In this document: piece after piece, positions 51,824 to 59,406 of the stretch
How the letters are laid out: every line of letters begins with the position of its first letter
Numbering within the stretch: position 1 is the first letter of the stretch
Origin: Bryocella elongata
GTDB lineage: Bacteria > Acidobacteriota > Terriglobia > Terriglobales > Acidobacteriaceae
Assembly (NCBI RefSeq): GCF_900108185.1
Contig: NZ_FNVA01000003.1
Location: 248,001-312,000, forward strand
Reading direction: 5' to 3'
DNA length: 64,000 nucleotides
Notes under the pieces: model-generated
Told to the model about the DNA's origin: nothing
The model's input: only the letters and a program-made list of their open reading frames with translations
Databases searched by the model: none
Made by a program: the position numbers and the translations under genes

Positions 51824-52312
51824 ATGGCGGAGCCTCAGAGCTTGAACGCGCGCATCCTGGCGATCGATCCGGGGAAGCGGCGCATTGGGATTGCGATTAC
51901 CAGCGAAGCGGGGCTGGGCGCGATGCCGCTGTTCACGCTGACGCGGACCAATGAGCGTGCCGATCTGAAGGCCATCCTGCGGTTCGTGCGGCAGCACCGG
52001 ATTGAACAGCTGGTGGTGGGCTATCCGCTGAACATGGATGGGACTGTGGGACCGCAGGCGGAGAAGGCGGAACGGTTTGCGGAGTCGCTGCGGGAAGCGC
52101 TGCGGGATGCGGAGCCGGCGATCCCGGTGCACCTGCTGGACGAGCGGCTGACGACGCATGAGGCGCATGAGCGGCTGAATGAGTTCGAGCGTCGCGTGGC
52201 CGGACGGAACGCGCGCGTGACGCGGGACGAGTTCATCGACCAGGTGGCCGCTGCGGTGCTGCTGGAGAGCTTTCTCTCGCGGGAGCAGGTGGTGCTGTTG
52301 CCTGAGGAGTAG
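51824..52312 (+). CDS. ruvX: RuvX/YqgF Holliday-junction resolvase-like protein
   Basis: RNase H-fold nuclease family implicated in rRNA processing and recombination. 162 residues: LAIDPGKRRIGIAIT (first Asp), VGYPLNMDGTVGPQAEKAERFAESL, LLDERLTTHEAHERL (catalytic Glu), and the final Asp in DQVAAAVLLESFL. The start chosen is the ATG directly after the TACACT box. A single gene with no partner nearby. Confidence 0.92.
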   Translation: MAEPQSLNARILAIDPGKRRIGIAITSEAGLGAMPLFTLTRTNERADLKAILRFVRQHRIEQLVVGYPLNMDGTVGPQAEKAERFAESLREALRDAEPAIPVHLLDERLTTHEAHERLNEFERRVAGRNARVTRDEFIDQVAAAVLLESFLSREQVVLLPEE

Positions 52313-52442
52313 CGCGCGTCGTGAAGCAAGAAGGTGCGATCGAGTTTCGGGCCGTCAGTTTCGGGCTGTGAGTCTGCGTGGCTGCGGATTGCGGCGGGAA
52401 AGCCTTGGCCGGGCACCCGGGGTGTCCGGAGGTTTCAGTCCG

Positions 52443-52448
52443 TATAAT
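52443..52448 (+). promoter_or_regulatory. greA -10 element TATAAT
   Basis: Perfect -10 hexamer 61 bases before the greA start. No good -35 at 16-18 bases (GGGTGT region), so possibly activated or weak. Confidence 0.45.
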
Positions 52449-52509
52449 GGATGTTCAATAGAAAAAGCTCACGTTTGCCGACATCGCGCGCGAGCGGACC
52501 GGTGACCCT

Positions 52510-52989
52510 ATGCCAGAAAACATCAAGAAGGCTCTTGAAGAGCAGATCAAGCAACTCGAGTACGAGCTGACGACGGAGCTGCCGGCAGAGATCAAGCGGG
52601 CCGTGGCGCTGGGCGATCTGAGCGAAAACGCGGAGTATCACTCGGCGAAGCAGCGACAGGAGTTTGTGAACGCGCGCCTGGGCCAGCTGAAGAAGCGTAT
52701 GGGCGAGCTGGCGATGGTGAACCTGGAGAACATCCCGCGGGACAAGGTGGGCTTCGGTTCGACGGTGGTGGTGTATGAGGAAGCCAAGGACGCGGAGACG
52801 ACCTACAAGCTGGTGACCAGCGAGGAAGCGGACGTGCTGAAGGGGCTGATCTCAACGACATCGCCGATCGGGCGGGGTCTGCTGGGCAAGGAAGTGGGCG
52901 ACGAGGCCACAGTGGTAACTCCGACGGGCAAGCGCCTGATGGAGATCAAGAAGCTGTGGACGATCCACGACGGCACGCCAGAGGTTTAG
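52510..52989 (+). CDS. greA: transcription elongation factor GreA
   Basis: Stimulates RNA cleavage by stalled RNA polymerase. 159 residues: an N-terminal coiled-coil with the acidic tip (GDLSENAEYHSAKQRQ, Asp/Glu that reach the polymerase active site), and a C-terminal globular part (GFGSTVVVYE, SPIGRGLLGKEVGDEATVVTPTG, EIKKLWTIH). Standard length. The long leader and the run of hairpins after the gene suggest control at the RNA level. Confidence 0.97.
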   Translation: MPENIKKALEEQIKQLEYELTTELPAEIKRAVALGDLSENAEYHSAKQRQEFVNARLGQLKKRMGELAMVNLENIPRDKVGFGSTVVVYEEAKDAETTYKLVTSEEADVLKGLISTTSPIGRGLLGKEVGDEATVVTPTGKRLMEIKKLWTIHDGTPEV

Positions 52990-53110
52990 GCAGAGCGCTT
53001 GCGCGTTGGCCCGGCTGCGCCGGGTTAGCGAGCTTCGCTCGGTAGCGGTCCTTCGGACCGTTAGTGTGAAGATCGAGAAAGCGGGGGCCTTCGGGCTCCC
53101 GTTTTACTTT
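52990..53110 (+). terminator. array of four hairpins ending in the greA terminator
   Basis: Four successive hairpins after greA: CCCGGC/GCCGGG near 53012-53026, CGAGC-TTC-GCTCG near 53029-53041, CGGTCC-TTC-GGACCG near 53046-53060, and CGGGGGCC-TTCG-GGCTCCCG (53082-53101) followed by TTTTACTTTT. The last is a typical intrinsic terminator with one G-T pair. Confidence 0.75.
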
Positions 53111-53115
53111 TGCGG

Positions 53116-53538
53116 TCAGGACTTTGGGGGCAGCGAAGGTATACCCAGAAGTGGCAACGGGGGTTTAGGGCAGGGGACAACCGCGAGGTCTGTCACCGAC
53201 TGAAGACGCAGAACAATTCGGCCTTCAGCGTCCCAGGAAAGCCTTCCCACAAAGTTCCCGGCGACTTTCGAAGGCTTCGGGTCAGGCGAGCAATCACCGA
53301 GTAGCTTTGGCACCAAACTCCGGGCCGAGTCATCTGCGGACTCAAGATCATAGCCAAGCATCAGTATCCGGCCATTGCAGGATTCGTCCTCGATGAACGC
53401 ACCATGCGGTAAGGCGAGCACAATCTTTGCAGGAATGCTGAGCAGTTGATGCCGGTAAGCAGCCGGATGCGCGACGATCCGGCACAGGCTCGATGGACTA
53501 GGCGCAGGAGGCTCGGCGGGAGGAAGGGCGCTAACCAT
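53116..53538 (-). CDS. protein of unknown function
   Basis: 140 residues. The middle has SLCRIVAHPAAYRHQLLSIPAKIVLAL and FIEDESCNGRILMLGYD, a pattern of secreted acidobacterial proteins that usually carry a signal peptide. Here the start has only a Pro/Ser-rich segment (MVSALPPAEPPAPSPSS). The start is supported by TACCTT exactly 6 bases upstream. It ends in VVPCPKPPLPLLGIPSLPPKS. Possibly a derivative that lost its signal sequence. A 17-base imperfect direct repeat brackets it. Confidence 0.6.
   Translation of the reverse strand: MVSALPPAEPPAPSPSSLCRIVAHPAAYRHQLLSIPAKIVLALPHGAFIEDESCNGRILMLGYDLESADDSARSLVPKLLGDCSPDPKPSKVAGNFVGRLSWDAEGRIVLRLQSVTDLAVVPCPKPPLPLLGIPSLPPKS
53138..53154. repeat. 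direct repeat copy 1
   Basis: GGTATACCCAGAAGTGG, inside the 3' end of the hypothetical gene. Matches 53620-53636 at 15 of 17 positions. Confidence 0.5.
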
Positions 53539-53544
53539 TACGGA

Positions 53545-53550
53545 AAGGTA
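53545..53550 (-). promoter_or_regulatory. -10-like element TACCTT, 6 bases before the hypothetical gene at 53538
   Basis: TANNNT hexamer at the recurrent 6-base spacing, no ribosome site. Confidence 0.4.
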
Positions 53551-53619
53551 TCAGAGCTGTATTCCCTGAGGGTCGAGATTGGTTGTTTCACTCCCGGTGC
53601 CGAAGATGGGCGGCTCACC

Positions 53620-53636
53620 GGTATATCCAGACGTGG
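53620..53636. repeat. direct repeat copy 2
   Basis: GGTATATCCAGACGTGG, just before the end of the MFS gene. Forms a pair with copy 1, about 480 bases apart. Confidence 0.5.
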
Positions 53637-53645
53637 GTCTCTCAG

Positions 53646-55073
53646 CTAGACCGTCTCGGTGTCGAGCTCCAGGTGCAGGCGGTGGCCGCTGGCGGCGGCT
53701 CCTGCGTCGGGTGCGAGGAAGAAGCTGTTGATCACGGGGCCGAGGGCGAAGACGGCGGCGACGAGGATGGCCCAGTGGAAGTCGCGCAGGGCGGGCATAG
53801 CGATGGGGTCGCCGTGGGCGCGGGCTACGAGGCGCACGCTGATCGCTCCCAGGGGTACGCCGAGGCCGGTGCTGAGCTGCTGGATGGTGCTCAGGAAGCT
53901 GTTGGCGCGGTTCATCTGTGCGGGCGGGATCTCGGAGTAGGCCAGGGTGTTGATGCAGGTGAACTGCAGGGAGCGGCAGGCGCCGTGCAGGAACAGCATC
54001 ACGAGCAACAGCGGGACGGGCGTGTGCGGGGTGAGCAGCGCGATGCTGGCGAGCGTTCCGGCGGCTAGAAGGCCGTCCACGATCATGGTGCTGCGGAAGC
54101 CCCAGCGGCTCAGCACGCGGACGACGAAGAACTTCATGCTGAGGTCGCCAGCAAAGAGGGCCAGCAGGTAACCGCCGGAGCGGAAGGCGCTAAGGCCAAA
54201 GGCCAGCTGGAACATCAGTGGCAGCAGGAAGGGAAGCACCGAGACGGCGGCGCGGTAGGCGGCGGCACCGTAGATGCCCTGGGCGAAGCTGCGGCGCTGC
54301 ATAGAGACGAGGTCGATCAGCGAGACTTCGGGGCGGCGCTTTGCGATGAGCACGGCGGCGATGCCACAGAGGAAGCTGAGCGCGAGCACGGTGTAGGCCA
54401 GGCGCGCATTGTCGTTGCCTGCGCCGAGGGATTCCATGGCGTAGACCAGGCCGGTGGAGGCTGCGCCGCCGAGGACGAAGGTGTACCAGTCGAAGGGGTG
54501 GATCTCGTCTTCGCGGGTGCTTTCGACCCAACGCAGGGCCAGGACCAGGGCGATGACGCCGAGCGGGATGTTGAGGAAGAAGATCCAGCGCCAGTTGGTG
54601 AAGGTGGTGATGAAGCCGCCGACGGGTGGGCCGAGCACCAGGGCAATAAGCCCAGGCCACTGCATGAATGTCATGGTCTCGGTGAGCTTCTCCTTGGGCG
54701 TGACGCGCAGGACGACGAGACGGCCGACAGGGACCATCATGGCGCCGCCGATGCCCTGCAGGACACGCATCATCACGAAGACTGGCAGCGAGTTGGACAG
54801 GCCACAGAGCAGCGACGCGAGGGTGAAGATCGCGATGGCGGAGGCGAAGGTGGTGCGGGGCCCGAGGCGGTCGGAGAACCAGCCGCTGATGGGGATGAAG
54901 ATCGCCAGCGTGAGCAGGTAGGCCGTGATGCCGATGTTCATGTGGACGGCAGTCACGTGGAAGGTGCGGGACATCTGCGGCAGGGCCGTGGCGATGACGG
55001 TGCCGTCGAGCAGCTCCATGAAGAAGGTACCGGCGACGAGGAAGGTCAGCCGGGTCTGGAGGTTCTTCGACAT
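53646..55073 (-). CDS. MFS multidrug exporter, EmrB/QacA (DHA2) type
   Basis: 475-residue proton-driven exporter with about 14 transmembrane helices. It has the motif for the first helix pair (FFMELLDGTVIATALPQM), ISGWFSDRLGPR (motif A), RVLQGIGGAMMVPVGRLVV, LGPPVGGFI (motif C) and NWRWIFFLNIPLG, all typical of the DHA2 family. Lacks an adjacent EmrA-like partner or repressor. TAAAAT lies exactly 6 bases before the ATG; GGAG inside the gap is too close to be a good ribosome site. Confidence 0.92.
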   Translation of the reverse strand: MSKNLQTRLTFLVAGTFFMELLDGTVIATALPQMSRTFHVTAVHMNIGITAYLLTLAIFIPISGWFSDRLGPRTTFASAIAIFTLASLLCGLSNSLPVFVMMRVLQGIGGAMMVPVGRLVVLRVTPKEKLTETMTFMQWPGLIALVLGPPVGGFITTFTNWRWIFFLNIPLGVIALVLALRWVESTREDEIHPFDWYTFVLGGAASTGLVYAMESLGAGNDNARLAYTVLALSFLCGIAAVLIAKRRPEVSLIDLVSMQRRSFAQGIYGAAAYRAAVSVLPFLLPLMFQLAFGLSAFRSGGYLLALFAGDLSMKFFVVRVLSRWGFRSTMIVDGLLAAGTLASIALLTPHTPVPLLLVMLFLHGACRSLQFTCINTLAYSEIPPAQMNRANSFLSTIQQLSTGLGVPLGAISVRLVARAHGDPIAMPALRDFHWAILVAAVFALGPVINSFFLAPDAGAAASGHRLHLELDTETV

Positions 55074-55079
55074 CGCTCC

Positions 55080-55085
55080 ATTTTA
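55080..55085 (-). promoter_or_regulatory. -10-like element TAAAAT, 6 bases before MFS ATG
   Basis: TANNNT close to TATAAT at the recurrent spacing. Confidence 0.45.
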
Positions 55086-55313
55086 AGCGCTGCTGTTGAG
55101 TTGCTGAGTGAACTTCGGATGGAGGGTGCGTAACGCGGGGCATGCGCCTCATTCCGTCCAGTGTGTGCTCAATCGTCAGCTGCGAAGCCGGCGGAGCGCG
55201 GCCTGCGGGGACGCAGGAGGGCTTCTCGTTTCGCCACCGGTATGTGTTTACTCGGGCGGAGATTCCGAAGGCCGCGGCGGCGCACTAAACACGCGATACA
55301 CTAATCAGGTCAC

Positions 55314-55949
55314 ATGACCTGGACCAGCGCATTCGGCAAAGGCAGCGGCTGGCTGCTGCAGAAGATCGTCAACGGGCTAGCCCTGTCGAGGATTTCGCCG
55401 AACACACTCACCTTCGTCGGGCTCATCATCAACGTGGTTGCCGCGTTCTTCTTCGGCTACGCGCGTGAGGACAATTACGTCCGGATGTTCTTTTATGCCG
55501 GGCTGGTGATCATCGGGGCCGGGCTCTTCGATATGGTGGATGGCCGGGTGGCCCGGCAGACGAATCAGGTGTCGGTGTTTGGGGCATTCTTCGATTCGGT
55601 GCTGGACCGGTACTCGGATGTGGCGTTGTTCTTCGGGCTGCTGGTGTTCTATGCGCGCGGGAACCGCTACTTCTATGTGTTCCTGGTAGCGTTCGTGATG
55701 ACGGCGAGCCTGATGGTGAGCTACACGCGAGCACGCGCCGAAGCGCTGATCGGCAGCTGCAAGGTGGGCTTCATGGAGCGGCCGGAGCGGATCGTGCTGA
55801 TCATCCTGGGTGCTCTGGGTGAGCGCTGGGGCGTGATGGCGCCGGCGTTGTGGGTGCTGGCTGCACTCTCCACGATGACCGTCATCCATCGCATGCGATA
55901 CACGTACACCGAGACAGAGCGGCGCAAGGCCGAACTGGCAGCTCTCTAA
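55314..55949 (+). CDS. CDP-alcohol phosphatidyltransferase
   Basis: 211-residue membrane enzyme that moves a phosphatidyl group from CDP-diacylglycerol to an alcohol. The catalytic signature DG-x2-AR-x8-G-x3-D-x3-D is complete (DGRVARQTNQVSVFG, AFFDSVLDRYSD). Six transmembrane segments. Sequence blocks such as LSRISPNTLTFVGLIIN resemble phosphatidylinositol- or PGP-synthase types, but the alcohol cannot be decided. A 54-residue membrane protein gene follows after 17 bases, probably co-transcribed. Confidence 0.9.
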   Translation: MTWTSAFGKGSGWLLQKIVNGLALSRISPNTLTFVGLIINVVAAFFFGYAREDNYVRMFFYAGLVIIGAGLFDMVDGRVARQTNQVSVFGAFFDSVLDRYSDVALFFGLLVFYARGNRYFYVFLVAFVMTASLMVSYTRARAEALIGSCKVGFMERPERIVLIILGALGERWGVMAPALWVLAALSTMTVIHRMRYTYTETERRKAELAAL

Positions 55950-55966
55950 GAGCAAGAAGGCGTGAG

Positions 55967-56131
55967 ATGACGACGACGCGGCAGAAGTACGAGATCCTGG
56001 CGTTAGCCTTGATCATCCTGCTCGCAGTGCCGACGCTCCTCCGCAAGAGCGGCCTGACCTCCCAGGTACGGTTGGCGATCGGGGTGGGCATCGCGGTACT
56101 GATCCTCATCCTGCTTCGAATGCTGAAATAG
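55967..56131 (+). CDS. 54-residue membrane protein next to phosphatidyltransferase
   Basis: Small gene with a GAAGG site 6 bases before the ATG; the longer upstream frame overlaps the phosphatidyltransferase and lacks support. Two hydrophobic segments (about 9-25, ILALALIILLAVPTLL, and 33-51, VRLAIGVGIAVLILILLRML) separated by RKSGLTSQ. No family recognised. Its layout parallels the small membrane protein next to plsC. It probably forms a membrane hairpin. Confidence 0.65.
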   Translation: MTTTRQKYEILALALIILLAVPTLLRKSGLTSQVRLAIGVGIAVLILILLRMLK

Positions 56132-56146
56132 AACGTTCGTGTGCTC

Positions 56147-56770
56147 ATGAGTGACAGGCCCGGCTCTCGGGGAGATCGCGGTGGCATCGGCTTCGTGCTG
56201 CGCTGCGAAGGGAGCCCGGAGATCTTCGTCTCGAACGATGCGGACGGGCATCTCGTGGACCAGAGCGGCAGGCGGTACGCCGGAACCTTCGACGGCCGGC
56301 AGGTTGTCTTCCGCAGCGCCGACGGGTTGCCATGCGAAGGTGCGTGGGTTCTCGGAAGCGGCGAGGTCACGGGCATCAGCGGCGGGGGTGATCTGAGTGA
56401 GCGCTTCCATTTCACATTCCTCGATCACGGGCGTGGGAATCAGCGGCTCAATGCGCGTTTTCGGTTCGAAGGCAAGACTGAGGAAGCGATTGCGGCTTTT
56501 CTGGGGGCGGGCTATTGCGTTTCGCGGTGGGATAACCGGTTCAACAAGCAGCATCAGGCGCCAGCCGGGGGTTTTCTGGTGCATCTGCGAAGCCGTGGGC
56601 ATTGGCTGACTGGAGCAGATTCGGGGCACGCGATTCTGACCATGTTTCCCGGCGAGCGGAGTTCGGTCTCCGGTGAGGTGCATGTCGGCGAGCACAATCC
56701 GACAACAGGCATGGGCATTGGCTTTCTGCTTCATTTGGCGGAGACCTACGCGTGGTGGGCGCGCCGGTAA
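56147..56770 (+). CDS. protein of unknown function
   Basis: 207 residues, soluble, no recognised family. N-terminal beta-type half (GIGFVLRCEGSPEIFVSNDADGHLVD, RRYAGTFDGRQVVFRSADG) and second half with FRFEGKTEEAIAAFLGAGYCVSRWDN and GHAILTMFPGERSSVSGEVHVGEHN. The last residues are LAETYAWWARR. It may be lineage-specific. The start is either ATG 56147 or the GTG two codons before it. Confidence 0.55.
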   Translation: MSDRPGSRGDRGGIGFVLRCEGSPEIFVSNDADGHLVDQSGRRYAGTFDGRQVVFRSADGLPCEGAWVLGSGEVTGISGGGDLSERFHFTFLDHGRGNQRLNARFRFEGKTEEAIAAFLGAGYCVSRWDNRFNKQHQAPAGGFLVHLRSRGHWLTGADSGHAILTMFPGERSSVSGEVHVGEHNPTTGMGIGFLLHLAETYAWWARR

Positions 56771-56887
56771 GTCGCGAGCCTGCTGCGAAGCCTGGTCTCA
56801 AAGTCGAGACGTGGGCCCGCGGCATCGTGCGGGGCAAGCGTTGGAGATTCTGTGCGAAACCCGTGCGGCTGAAGCATCATAGAGAGC

Positions 56888-57682
56888 ATGGCTGCGGCGG
56901 ACAATGGGACGGGAAACGGGTTGTTTCCGAGCTCCGAGATGGAGGAGGCGGGACGTCGCCCGCTGACGCCGGAGCAGGCGGATAAGCTGCCGCATATCCA
57001 TCGGCTGCTGCTGGGGTACTACGGCCAGCCGAAGCGTCGGGAACCGCGCGATCCTCTGACGCAGCTGATCTATTCGATGATGGCCTCGCGGACGAAGACA
57101 GAGGCCTCGGAGGCGGCGCTGCGGGACCTGCAGCGGGCGTTCCAGGCGGGTCCGGGAAACTGGGAGCCGGTGCGGGATGCTGCTGTGAGGGACATCGAGC
57201 GAGCGATTGCGCTAGTGACCTTTCCGGAGCAGAAGGCGGAGCGGATCAAGCTGCTGCTCAACCAGATCAGCGCGCGTGTGGGCGAGCTGACGCTGGAGTT
57301 CCTGCACAAGTACCGCACGGACAAGATCCGCAGCTGGCTGGAGCAGTTTGAGGGCGTGGGGCCGCAGGTATCGGCGGCGGTGGTGAACTTCTCCACGCTG
57401 CGGCGCAGGGCGCTGGTGATCGATGCGAATCATCTCCGCGTGATTCAGCGGCTGTGCGTGGTGCCGCGCGGCAATGCGGAGCTGACGGAAGAGCGGTTGA
57501 TGCGGCTGGTCCCCGAGACCTGGGACGCCGAGATGCTGGACGAAGATCACATGCTGGTGAAGCTGCATGCGCAGACGTTGTGCGTCTTCAGCGACCCGAA
57601 GTGCGAGGGATGCCCGCTGCTGAAGATCTGTCCGAGCGGGCAACGGAATATGGCGGAGCTGCAACTGACGGCGCCGCAATAG
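56888..57682 (+). CDS. endonuclease-III-like iron-sulfur glycosylase, Lys replaced
   Basis: 264-residue HhH-GPD protein. Helix-hairpin-helix FEGVGPQVSAAVVNF, an Asp in VIDANHLRV (Asp179, the catalytic position), and a C-terminal cluster motif C-x6-C-x2-C-x5-C (Cys232, 239, 242, 248) all match the Nth/MutY superfamily. The catalytic Lys of endonuclease III is Gln160 here, so it should lack the lyase step and act as a monofunctional glycosylase, or have another role. The N-terminal 35 residues (MAAADNGTGNGLFPSSEM) are extra. Not linked to other repair genes. Confidence 0.85.
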   Translation: MAAADNGTGNGLFPSSEMEEAGRRPLTPEQADKLPHIHRLLLGYYGQPKRREPRDPLTQLIYSMMASRTKTEASEAALRDLQRAFQAGPGNWEPVRDAAVRDIERAIALVTFPEQKAERIKLLLNQISARVGELTLEFLHKYRTDKIRSWLEQFEGVGPQVSAAVVNFSTLRRRALVIDANHLRVIQRLCVVPRGNAELTEERLMRLVPETWDAEMLDEDHMLVKLHAQTLCVFSDPKCEGCPLLKICPSGQRNMAELQLTAPQ

Positions 57683-57699
57683 TGGCAATATCCCAACAA

Positions 57700-57732
57700 C
57701 CCACGTCTCAGAAGCGAGACGTGGGGCACCCA
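57700..57732. repeat. hairpin repeat family A, copy 1
   Basis: CCCACGTCTC-AGAAGC-GAGACGTGGG followed by GCACCCA. A 10-bp stem with a 6-base loop, upstream of the mutarotase gene. Confidence 0.75.
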
Positions 57733-57747
57733 GACCCTGGGTATGGC

Positions 57748-57753
57748 TACACT
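57748..57753 (+). promoter_or_regulatory. -10-like element TACACT, 6 bases before mutarotase GTG
   Basis: TANNNT at the recurrent spacing, with the same GTTGCA spacer as mnmE. Confidence 0.45.
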
Positions 57754-57759
57754 GTTGCA

Positions 57760-58683
57760 GTGAACATCGACGAGCTGAACGAGCGATTTGGGATTCCTGG
57801 GGCCTTGGCGTTTGAGACGACCGAGGCCGGTCTGGTGCTTGCGAAGGTGACGACTCCCTCGTGCACCGCGGAGCTGTACACGCATGGCGCGCACCTGGCG
57901 TTGTGGCAGCCGACAGGCCTGGAGCCTGTCCTGTTCCTCAGCGAGAAGTCCAAGTTTGAGAAGGGTGCGGCGATTCGTGGCGGCATTCCGGTGATCTTTC
58001 CGTGGTTTGGCGCGCGTACGGCTACGTCGGAGTCGCCGCGTACCGATGGGCCGTCGCATGGCTTTGCGCGGACCACGGAGTGGGATGTGAGCTTCGCGGC
58101 GGTCGTCGGCGAGGAGCTGCATCTGGCGTTGACGCTGGTGCCGGACGACAACGCGAAGGCTCTGGGATACGACCGCTTTCGGGTGGCGCTGCAGTTCACG
58201 CTGGGGCGCTCACTGACGGTGAAGATGACGGTGGCCAACGAAGACACCGTGCCGCTGCGCTTTGAAGAGGCGCTGCACACCTATCTGCATGTGGGCGACG
58301 CCACGCAGATATCTGTCCGTGGTTTGCAGGGCACGGAGTTCCTGGACAAGCCGGATGGGTTCAAGCGCAAGACGCAGAGCGAAGAGCCACTGCACTTAGA
58401 GCGCGAGACGGACCGCGTGTATCTGAACACGGAGGCAACGGTATTTGTTGACGATCCGGTGTTGAAGCGCACGCTGGTGGTGGAGAAGTCGGGTTCTCAG
58501 ACGACCGTGGTGTGGAATCCGTGGAGCGAGCTGAGCCACAAGCTGGCTGACATGAGCGACGAAGGTTGGCGCGAGATGGTGTGCGTGGAAACGGCGAATG
58601 CGTCAGAAGGCGCGTTAGTGCTGGAGCCAAGGTCACTGCACACCATGGAAGCGCGGATTCATGTGGAACCGCTGCAGAGCTAG
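57760..58683 (+). CDS. D-hexose-6-phosphate mutarotase (YeaD-like)
   Basis: Aldose-1-epimerase-fold enzyme that interconverts the anomers of glucose-6-phosphate-type sugars. 307 residues from the GTG. The signature GIPVIFPWFGARTATSESPRTDGPSHGFARTTEWDV holds the conserved Arg and His; FEEALHTYLHVGD carries the catalytic Glu-type block; WNPWSELSHKLADM and MVCVETANA end the fold. The frame stays open upstream but overlaps the previous gene. Stands alone. Confidence 0.9.
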   Translation: MNIDELNERFGIPGALAFETTEAGLVLAKVTTPSCTAELYTHGAHLALWQPTGLEPVLFLSEKSKFEKGAAIRGGIPVIFPWFGARTATSESPRTDGPSHGFARTTEWDVSFAAVVGEELHLALTLVPDDNAKALGYDRFRVALQFTLGRSLTVKMTVANEDTVPLRFEEALHTYLHVGDATQISVRGLQGTEFLDKPDGFKRKTQSEEPLHLERETDRVYLNTEATVFVDDPVLKRTLVVEKSGSQTTVVWNPWSELSHKLADMSDEGWREMVCVETANASEGALVLEPRSLHTMEARIHVEPLQS

Positions 58684-58766
58684 AGCTGTAGAGGTGCGAG
58701 GTTTGCAGGTCGCGAGTTGCGAGGGATTCTGTTGAGCTGCGAGCGTCGAGGGAATGAGCTACGAGG

Positions 58767-59345
58767 ATGAATAGCTTGGGAAGGCCGTTGATACTGGCAT
58801 CGGGATCTCCGCGGCGGCGCGAGCTGCTCGGGCAGGCGGGGTACGAGTTCACGGTGAAGGCTGCGGACATCGATGAGTCCATTCGCGCGGGAGAGGAGCC
58901 GGAGGAGTATGTGAGGCGTTTGGCCTTGGAGAAGGCGAAGGGCGTGGCGGCGGGTGCTCCTGAAGCGACGGTGATCGGCTCGGACACGACGGTGGTGCTG
59001 GACGGTGAGATTCTCGGCAAACCAGCGGATGTGACCGAGGCCGCGGGGATGTTGGAGAGGCTCTCGGGCCGCGTGCACCAGGTGCATACCGGCGTTGCCG
59101 TGGTGGTGCAGGGTGGGGCGCGTGCGGTATCGCATGTGGAGACGACGCATGTGACCTTCAACCTGATTCCTACCGCGGAGCTGGAGCGATACCTCGCGAC
59201 GGGCGACTCGCTGGACAAGGCGGGAGCGTATGGGATTCAGGGCTATGCCGCGCGGTGGATCCCGCGGATCGATGGCTGCTACTTCAACGTGATGGGGTTG
59301 CCGGTAGCGGCGACGGTGCGTTTGCTGGGGCAGATGGAGCGGTAG
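58767..59345 (+). CDS. maf: Maf-type nucleotide pyrophosphatase
   Basis: House-cleaning enzyme that hydrolyses non-canonical or UTP/dTTP-type nucleotides; linked to septum control. 192 residues with LILASGSPRRRELLGQAGYEF, the EKAKGVAAGAPEATVIGSDTTVV block (Asp in GSDTTVVLDG), GRVHQVHTGVAV, and DKAGAYGIQGYAARW. GAGG precedes the ATG. A short gap of 80 bases before it holds a degenerate GAGGTGCGAGGT-type repeat. Confidence 0.95.
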   Translation: MNSLGRPLILASGSPRRRELLGQAGYEFTVKAADIDESIRAGEEPEEYVRRLALEKAKGVAAGAPEATVIGSDTTVVLDGEILGKPADVTEAAGMLERLSGRVHQVHTGVAVVVQGGARAVSHVETTHVTFNLIPTAELERYLATGDSLDKAGAYGIQGYAARWIPRIDGCYFNVMGLPVAATVRLLGQMER

Positions 59346-59360
59346 CGCCAGACGCTAGAA

Positions 59361-59392
59361 CCCACATCTCACAAGCGAGATGTGGGGCACCC
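59361..59392. repeat. hairpin repeat family A, copy 2
   Basis: CCCACATCTC-ACAAGC-GAGATGTGGG followed by GCACCC. Same stem length and loop as the copy at 57700, but one stem pair is A-T and not G-C, on both sides. Confidence 0.75.
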
Positions 59393-59406
59393 GGATTGTG
59401 CAGCAG

